DNA of 8,601 nt from Methanosaeta sp. UBA80 (GTDB lineage: Archaea; Halobacteriota; Methanosarcinia; Methanotrichales; Methanotrichaceae). The notes beneath the pieces were generated by a model, which did not search any database, was not told the origin of the DNA, and saw only the letters and a list, made by a program, of their open reading frames with translations. This document shows, piece after piece, positions 1 through 4,427 of the stretch; the first letter of the stretch is position 1, and each line of letters opens with the position of its first letter. Both the position numbers and the translations under genes were made by a program. The stretch lies in NCBI GenBank assembly GCA_002505805.1, contig DAWB01000137.1, positions 254 through 8,854 of the forward strand, in the 5' to 3' direction.

Positions 1-447
1 CATGAGGGGCTGGCTCATATCGCAGATATCCTCAAGCACCTGGCCCTGCCCCTGGCCTCAATGATATTGGTACAACTGGGCGGAATATTCCTCTTAACCA
101 GAAATACCATTGTCACCCTCCTGAAGGAGTCGTTTATCCTCACTGCCAGGGCCAAGGGCTGCCCGGAGAGATGCATCAAATATGCTCATGCCGGGAGAAA
201 CTGCCTTTTGCCTTTGACCACTTCTACGGGCCTGCGCATACCCCAACTGCTCACCGGGGCTCTCTTCATAGAGATCGTCTTCTCTTATCCAGGGGTCGGC
301 TCTCTGCTCAATACAGCCATCGATGCCCGGGACTATCCCCTCATACAGGGTATTCTCCTCATCGTCACCCTGACCGTTCTGACCGCCAACTTTCTTGTGG
401 ATCTGCTTTACAGCAGACTGGACCCGAGGGTGAGATATGCACATTGA
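1..447 (+). CDS. ABC importer permease, DppB/NikB type (3' part, runs off window start)
   Basis: Inner permease subunit of a peptide/nickel-type ABC importer (binding-protein-dependent transport family). The frame is open from base 1 without a stop, so the gene starts upstream; only the last 148 residues are visible, of about 310-340 usual for the family. The fragment holds the end of the permease domain: hydrophobic segments, an EAA-type cytoplasmic loop (ILTARAKGCPER...LLP) that docks on the ATPase, then the family pattern FSYPGVGSLL and a final membrane helix ending in LLYSRLDPRVRY, the typical DppB/OppB C-terminus. It overlaps the next permease gene by 11 bp, so the two are translationally linked. 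Family assignment is firm. The substrate (peptide, nickel or other) cannot be told from the permease alone, and the binding protein lies outside the window. Confidence 0.93.
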   Translation, partial: HEGLAHIADILKHLALPLASMILVQLGGIFLLTRNTIVTLLKESFILTARAKGCPERCIKYAHAGRNCLLPLTTSTGLRIPQLLTGALFIEIVFSYPGVGSLLNTAIDARDYPLIQGILLIVTLTVLTANFLVDLLYSRLDPRVRYAH

Positions 448-1312
448 TGCCCTGGGAGAGATCTCCCACGATCCTCTGGCCAAAGCAGGAGCGATCATGC
501 TGGTTGTAATCGCCGGCCTGGCACTATTTGCCCCCCTGTTTTCCAATTACTCTCCCCATGACTACACCGGCAATATATTCAGCCCGCCCGATAGAAACCA
601 TCCATTAGGAACCGACTCCATGGGCCAGGATATATGGACCAGGCTGCTTTATGGAGCCAGGACCTCACTCTTGGTTGCTGTGGCGGTAGCACTGATATCC
701 TCTTCATTAAGCCTCCTGGTAGGTGCCTCTGCTGCCCTAGTCGGAGGGCTATATGAGCGGCTTTGCATGAGGATCATCGATGCCTTGATCTCCCTTCCCA
801 CCATCATTGTGATGATACTGGTGGCGGCCTACCTTCGTCCCAGCCTGCCCCTATTGATACTGTTAATATCCCTTTTCTCCTGGCCGGGCGGAGCCAGGAT
901 CATCCGCTCTCAGGTTCTCTCATTAAAGCAGAGGATGCACATCAATGCCTCCCGGACCTTCGGAGCCGGAAAGGGGCATATAATCTCCAAGCATATCATA
1001 CCCGACCTCTCTCCCATCATCTGCGCTCTGATGATGCAGGATGCGAGAAGGGCGGTCTTTATGGAGGCAGGGCTGGCTTTTCTGGGGGTCTCCGATCCCA
1101 CGGTGATAAGCTGGGGCAAGATGATGAACCAGGCCCTGGCTTTCACCTATCTGGATGTCTGGCAGTGGTGGCTGGTTCCAATAGGCCTGGCCCTTTCCGC
1201 CACATTGATAGGCATCAGTTTTCTCTCCTTCAGCCTGGAGACGGCTATCGATCCCAGGCTGAGAAGGGATGAGTCCATAGAGGAGTCCATGAATTTAGCG
1301 AGGCGGGCATGA
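437..1312 (+). CDS. ABC importer permease, DppC/NikC type
   Basis: Second membrane permease of the same importer, 291 residues, normal length for DppC/NikC. The N-terminus has one membrane helix (about 16-34), then an external segment with the diagnostic family signature HPLGTDSMGQDIWTRLLYGA (55-74). About five further helices follow, with the EAA loop near 169-190 (ASRTFGAGKG...IIPD) that contacts the ATPase, and the C-terminal pattern SLETAIDPRLR (266-276), near-universal in this subfamily. The ATG start at 437 lies inside the end of the upstream permease gene and is preceded by a GGTGA ribosome-binding element at 429-433. Its stop overlaps the ATPase start (ATGA at 1309-1312), so the operon order is permease, permease, ATPase. 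It would pair with the upstream permease as a heterodimer. Family assignment is secure, substrate unknown. Confidence 0.95.
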   Translation: MHIDALGEISHDPLAKAGAIMLVVIAGLALFAPLFSNYSPHDYTGNIFSPPDRNHPLGTDSMGQDIWTRLLYGARTSLLVAVAVALISSSLSLLVGASAALVGGLYERLCMRIIDALISLPTIIVMILVAAYLRPSLPLLILLISLFSWPGGARIIRSQVLSLKQRMHINASRTFGAGKGHIISKHIIPDLSPIICALMMQDARRAVFMEAGLAFLGVSDPTVISWGKMMNQALAFTYLDVWQWWLVPIGLALSATLIGISFLSFSLETAIDPRLRRDESIEESMNLARRA

Positions 1313-3054
1313 CGCTTTCCATCAGAAACTTGAAGCTATCTTTTGGCAAAACCGAGATACTGCGGGGAATAGACCTTGATCTGGAGATGGGCGACTGCCT
1401 GGCACTGGTGGGAGAGTCGGGGGCAGGAAAGACCACATTGGGGCTCAGCGTAATGGGTTTGTCCCGGGGATCCCTCTCGGGGGAGATCTGCTTTAAGAAA
1501 AGGAGCCTCTTAGGGATCTCGGCAGAGGAATTCAGAGAGCTGCGGGGAGCGGAGATGGCCATGGTCTTTCAGAATGTTGAAGACGCCCTGGACCCGGTGC
1601 AGAGGATAGCGGACCAGATTGCAGAAGCGATAGCGGTTCACAGAAGCATCGATGCCAGAGATGCGAGCCGCCTGGCGGTGCGGCATCTGAGCAACGTGGG
1701 CCTGAACAAAGAGAAGGCGAGGATGTATCCCCATCAGCTCAGCGGTGGAGAGAAGCAGAGGGCTCTGATCGCCATGGCCCTGGTCAATGATCCCGATCTG
1801 CTGATACTGGATGAACCGACTGCATCGCTGGACGCCCTTACCAAGGCGGATATCATCGAGCTGCTTCGGTCTGCTATTGTGGGAAGGATGTGCATGGTCA
1901 TAACCCACGACCTCTCTCTTGCCGCCTCCCTGGCGGAGAGGATGGCAGTTCTCTATGCCGGGCGGATCATGGAGATGGGAAGGACGGAGGAGATATTGAA
2001 GGGGCCACGCCATCCCTATACCCGGGGCCTGATCCGCTCCTATCCGGCCATGGACACCACCAAAGACCTGCAGGGCATCTTGGGACAGATGGTTCACGGC
2101 CTGCCTGGCTGCCCGTTTCATCACCGATGCACCCAGAGAATTGATATCTGCAGCCTTGAAGTTCCCAGGCAGACGGAAAAAGACGGCAGGATCATTGCCT
2201 GCCACAGAGGGGGCATTGTGCCTCTGCTGGAGATAAAAGGCCTCAGCCTGAAATTGGACTCTAATCCCGTGCTGTGCGATTTGGACATCTCCCTTTGCGA
2301 GGGCGAGACGGTGGCCCTGGTGGGAGAGAGCGGCTCGGGAAAGACATCCCTGTCAAAGGCGATCATGGGCCTTTATGAGCCGGATAGTGGAGCCGTGATC
2401 CTGGAAGGGCGCAGGGTGGATAAGAGAGACTCCGCATTTTTCAGCCGGGTACAGATGATCTTTCAGAACCCCAGGGAATCGGTCAGCCACCGCATGAATG
2501 TGCTAAATGCGGTGATGGAGCCCCTTCTGGTGCAAAAAAAGAGCAGCAGTGAGGAGAGGCTGGAGAGGGCTAAAAAGGTTCTGTCCATGGTCGAGCTGCC
2601 GGTTGAGGATGATTTTCTCCATAGGTATCCCCATCAGCTCTCCGGGGGCGAGGTGCAGAGGGTGGCCATAGCCAGAGCCCTTGCTCTGGGCCCCAAGCTT
2701 CTGATTGCCGATGAGCCCACTTCGGCACTGGATCCCAGCGTTCAGGCCAAGATCCTGAAGCTGCTCATGAATCTGCAGGATCGGATGGGGCTGGCAATAC
2801 TCTTTATCACCCACGATATAGCCCTGGCCAGGAAGATCAGCGATAGAATGGCGGTGATGCAGACTGGCAGGATTGTTGAGGAGGGCGCCACAAATGAGCT
2901 CCTGAGCCGTCCCTCTCATCCCTACACCAGAAGGCTCGTGGATTGCGCCTCGGGCATATATGATAGGGGCAATGGGGATATAATCCTGGACCGATCAGTG
3001 GCGGAATTGATAGCAGAGCCTGGAGATCAGTCTGCTCTGGAAAAATACTGCTGA
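1309..3054 (+). CDS. fused two-domain ABC ATPase (DppD-DppF / NikD-NikE type)
   Basis: Energising ATPase of the importer, 581 residues, with both nucleotide-binding domains in one chain. Most systems use two separate subunits of about 320 residues. Domain 1: Walker A GESGAGKTT (35-43), Q-loop Q88, signature LSGGEKQ (144-150), Walker B LLILDEP (164-170), switch His200. It is followed by the oligopeptide-transporter C-terminal element HPYTRGL, with Cys268, 274, 281 and 298. Domain 2 starts near 305: Walker A GESGSGKTS (339-347), Q386, LSGGEVQ (444-450), LLIADEP (464-470), His502, then HPYTRRL. All catalytic motifs are intact in both halves, so both sites should hydrolyse ATP. The ATG start overlaps the preceding stop (ATGA) and has GAGG at 1300-1303. 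The fusion resembles bacterial GsiA-type double ATPases. Domain 2 lacks the cysteine cluster. Substrate unknown. Confidence 0.95.
   Translation: MTLSIRNLKLSFGKTEILRGIDLDLEMGDCLALVGESGAGKTTLGLSVMGLSRGSLSGEICFKKRSLLGISAEEFRELRGAEMAMVFQNVEDALDPVQRIADQIAEAIAVHRSIDARDASRLAVRHLSNVGLNKEKARMYPHQLSGGEKQRALIAMALVNDPDLLILDEPTASLDALTKADIIELLRSAIVGRMCMVITHDLSLAASLAERMAVLYAGRIMEMGRTEEILKGPRHPYTRGLIRSYPAMDTTKDLQGILGQMVHGLPGCPFHHRCTQRIDICSLEVPRQTEKDGRIIACHRGGIVPLLEIKGLSLKLDSNPVLCDLDISLCEGETVALVGESGSGKTSLSKAIMGLYEPDSGAVILEGRRVDKRDSAFFSRVQMIFQNPRESVSHRMNVLNAVMEPLLVQKKSSSEERLERAKKVLSMVELPVEDDFLHRYPHQLSGGEVQRVAIARALALGPKLLIADEPTSALDPSVQAKILKLLMNLQDRMGLAILFITHDIALARKISDRMAVMQTGRIVEEGATNELLSRPSHPYTRRLVDCASGIYDRGNGDIILDRSVAELIAEPGDQSALEKYC
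2207..2220 (+). promoter_or_regulatory. possible internal ribosome binding site and GTG start for ATPase domain 2
   Basis: Inside the fused ATPase gene, GAGG at 2207-2210 lies 7 nt before an in-frame GTG (2218-2220, Val304). This codon sits exactly at the domain junction, just before PLLEIKGLSLKL, which looks like the natural N-terminus of a free-standing DppF-type ATPase. It could be a relic of two formerly separate genes or a live internal start. Spacing is good, but short GAGG motifs are common by chance. Confidence 0.3.
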
Positions 3055-3245
3055 TCTGAAGAGAGGATTGAGAGATTGTGTCGGCATCGATTATTTTGCT
3101 TTAATGCAAAGCTGATCCTTCCTCTTTAGCTCCCATTCTCTTTAACCGGAGAGAGCCGCTCCTGCAATAGCTTTATTTCATCTCTTTTCCATAAGCCGTA
3201 TCGCAAGGAAATATGGCAGGGCGAAATTGGATCTGAGGCTTGAAT
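3055..3245 (+). other. intergenic region between ABC operon and hpt; possible weak hairpin
   Basis: This gap of about 190 bp separates two genes on the same strand. A 5-bp hairpin (TTTGC at 3095-3099, GCAAA at 3106-3110, 6-nt loop) is followed by a pyrimidine-rich stretch at 3116-3142, which could end the ABC transcript. AT-rich patches that might serve as a TATA element for hpt occur near 3170-3179 (CTTTATTTCA) and 3208-3214 (GAAATAT), but neither is a strong archaeal consensus. No coding frame is convincing here. Confidence 0.3.
3235..3238 (+). promoter_or_regulatory. hpt ribosome binding site (decides ATG 3246 over TTG 3240)
   Basis: GAGG lies 7 nt before ATG 3246 but only 1 nt before the in-frame TTG at 3240, which favours the ATG. 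The resulting N-terminus (MLERLKKSLLEAPV) also matches the usual start of archaeal Hpt proteins. Confidence 0.6.
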
Positions 3246-3818
3246 ATGCTTGAAAGGCTCAAAAAATCATTGCTGGAGGCCCCTGTATTCAAGAGGGGCG
3301 AGTACAATTACTTCATCCACCCCATTACCGACGGAGTGCCCGAGGTCAGGCCGGAGCTTATCCGGGAGGTCACCGGCCATATTGTGCGCATCGCGGATAT
3401 GGATGTGGACAAAATTGTCACTGTAGAGGCCATGGGAATTCCCATCGGCACCGGCCTGTCCATAATCTGCGACATACCGATGGTGATAGTCAGAAAGCGC
3501 AAGTACGGACTGCCGAGCGAGATTGAGGTCAGCCAGGTCACGGGATACTCCAAGTCCCAGCTCTTCTTAAACGGCATCAATAAAGGCGATCGGGTAATTG
3601 TGGTGGACGATGTCATCAGCACGGGAGGAACTCTTCTGGCGGTATTGCAGTCACTGAAGATGGCCGGAGCCACGGTAAAGGACATAGTGGTGGTGGTCCG
3701 GAGAGGAGACGGGGTGGAAAAGCTGAAAGCGCAGGGCTATAAAGCCAAGACCATGGTCGATGTCGAGGTGGGAGCGGACCATGTGACCAGAGTCTGTGAG
3801 TCGGAGAACAGGGATTAG
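3246..3818 (+). CDS. hpt: hypoxanthine/guanine phosphoribosyltransferase (archaeal Hpt)
   Basis: Purine salvage enzyme that joins hypoxanthine or guanine with PRPP to give IMP or GMP, in the cytoplasm. The 190-residue protein has the archaeal Hpt layout: an N-terminal segment GEYNYFIHPITDGVPEVRPE (18-37), the core EAMGIPIGTGLS (61-72), VRKRKYGLPSE (82-92) in the flexible-loop region, and the type I phosphoribosyltransferase PRPP-binding motif VIVVDDVISTGGT (117-129) with its two adjacent aspartates. VVVVRRGDG and the C-terminal VDVEVGADHV are also typical. Length is normal for the archaeal family, which has its own orthologue group separate from bacterial Hpt. The ATG at 3246 is preferred to the in-frame TTG at 3240 on ribosome-binding-site spacing. 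An 82-bp gap separates it from the DUF357 gene downstream, which may share its transcript. Confidence 0.95.
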   Translation: MLERLKKSLLEAPVFKRGEYNYFIHPITDGVPEVRPELIREVTGHIVRIADMDVDKIVTVEAMGIPIGTGLSIICDIPMVIVRKRKYGLPSEIEVSQVTGYSKSQLFLNGINKGDRVIVVDDVISTGGTLLAVLQSLKMAGATVKDIVVVVRRGDGVEKLKAQGYKAKTMVDVEVGADHVTRVCESENRD

Positions 3819-3888
3819 AACAATTCCTGGAAAAGGATGGATAGACTCATGGATATTACCAAACCCCAAATGCTATAGCGTAAAAAAG

Positions 3889-3894
3889 GTGGAG
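3889..3894 (+). promoter_or_regulatory. ribosome binding site deciding the DUF357 start
   Basis: GGTGGAG-type sequence (GGTGG at 3888-3892 area, GGAG at 3891-3894) lies 6 nt before ATG 3901. The longer open frame could begin at GTG 3796 inside hpt, but that codon lacks a comparable site and the extra residues look non-coding. This supports ATG 3901 as the start. Confidence 0.6.
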
Positions 3895-3900
3895 AAGGAA

Positions 3901-4254
3901 ATGTCACCGGGATGTGGCGAGGGCGGAGAGCCTCCCCTGGAGAAGGGATGCGCGGTGAAAAGGAGAGCGGTGGCGGGAGAGCCCCCTAAGCCATGCTTAT
4001 CATGCCGCTCTCCGGAAGGCAAGCTTGAGGCGGATCTGCTCTCTGAGACGGTCAAGTGGCAGAGCAAAGCCCAGTCTCTCTATGAGAATATCTCTGGAGA
4101 GGAAGAGTTCATGGAGAACGTCTCCGCTTATATCCGGGACTGCCAGTACTTCCTGGAGAAGGATGACCTGATCAGGGCTTTTGAGGCTATAATCTGGGCC
4201 TGGGCCTGGATGGAGATCGGCCTGCAGAAGGGTATTTTGAGTCATAAGACCTAA
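3901..4254 (+). CDS. DUF357-family protein with cysteine-bearing N-terminal extension
   Basis: Small protein of unknown function, 117 residues. Residues about 43-115 fit DUF357, an archaeal helical family: an amphipathic helix beginning ADLLSETVKWQSKAQ, then ENVSAYIRDCQYFLEKDDLI, and the well-conserved segment RAFEAIIWAWAWMEIGLQ (92-109), rich in tryptophan. The first 42 residues are extra: low in hydrophobics, rich in Gly, Pro and Glu, with Cys5, Cys17, Cys32 and Cys35 (the last two as CLSC) and a GEPP motif used twice. ATG 3901 was chosen for its ribosome binding site. No good start exists closer to the conserved domain, so the extension appears to be translated. It follows hpt by 82 bp on the same strand and may be co-transcribed. 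The family call is good; its role is unknown to me. Confidence 0.8.
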   Translation: MSPGCGEGGEPPLEKGCAVKRRAVAGEPPKPCLSCRSPEGKLEADLLSETVKWQSKAQSLYENISGEEEFMENVSAYIRDCQYFLEKDDLIRAFEAIIWAWAWMEIGLQKGILSHKT

Positions 4255-4427
4255 GGACAGCAATCCCTGCCGATGCAGTAAACCGGCATAGGTCACTGAT
4301 CCAAGAGCATGGGCTCAGAGCTTGGGCCCTCACAGGACGAGATCAACTGGTCAGGAGGAGGGGGCGCCAATAGTGGGCAGCTCATCCTCTGCCAATCCTC
4401 GTAAGGCGAGGCAGTAGGCGGTCATCA
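4255..4427. other. convergent intergenic region with small hairpins
   Basis: Gene-free stretch between two converging genes. It contains several short inverted repeats: TGCCG/CGGCA near 4268-4288, GGGCTC/GGGCCC (4311-4316 with 4324-4329, one G-T pair), and CCTCG/CGAGG (4397-4401 with 4407-4411, 5-nt loop). There is no run of T on either strand as expected for a classical terminator. A 31-codon open frame at 4309-4404 has no ribosome binding site. The hairpins may mark transcript ends for both sides, but I see no recognised RNA family. Confidence 0.35.
4304..4329. repeat. 13-nt imperfect tandem repeat
   Basis: Two adjacent 13-nt units, AGAGCATGGGCTC and AGAGCTTGGGCCC, agree at 11 of 13 positions. 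The tandem also forms the 6-bp hairpin GGGCTC/GGGCCC noted for this gap. It lies outside any gene; function unknown. Confidence 0.6.

Noticed and set aside
94..546. 150-codon minus-strand frame opposite the two permeases
   Set aside because: Antisense to well-matched permease sequence; no motifs.
1510..2205. 231-codon open frame on the minus strand opposite the ABC ATPase
   Set aside because: Antisense to intact Walker and signature motifs; the translation has no recognisable domain and a His/Gln/Arg-rich composition typical of shadow frames.
1..3054. Naming the importer as a dedicated nickel transporter
   Set aside because: Methanogens need nickel and the family includes NikBCDE. However, permease and ATPase sequences do not separate nickel from peptide systems, and the binding protein is outside the window.
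3816..3818. TAG at the end of hpt as a pyrrolysine codon
   Set aside because: The protein already has full family length at this stop, and the downstream frame shows no conserved coding sequence before the next stop.
3796..3900. GTG-initiated 35-residue upstream extension of the DUF357 gene, overlapping hpt
   Set aside because: No ribosome binding site at the GTG, while ATG 3901 has a good one; the extra residues do not resemble DUF357.
4309..4404. 31-codon open frame in the convergent gap
   Set aside because: No ribosome binding site, low-complexity Gly/Ser product; expected by chance.
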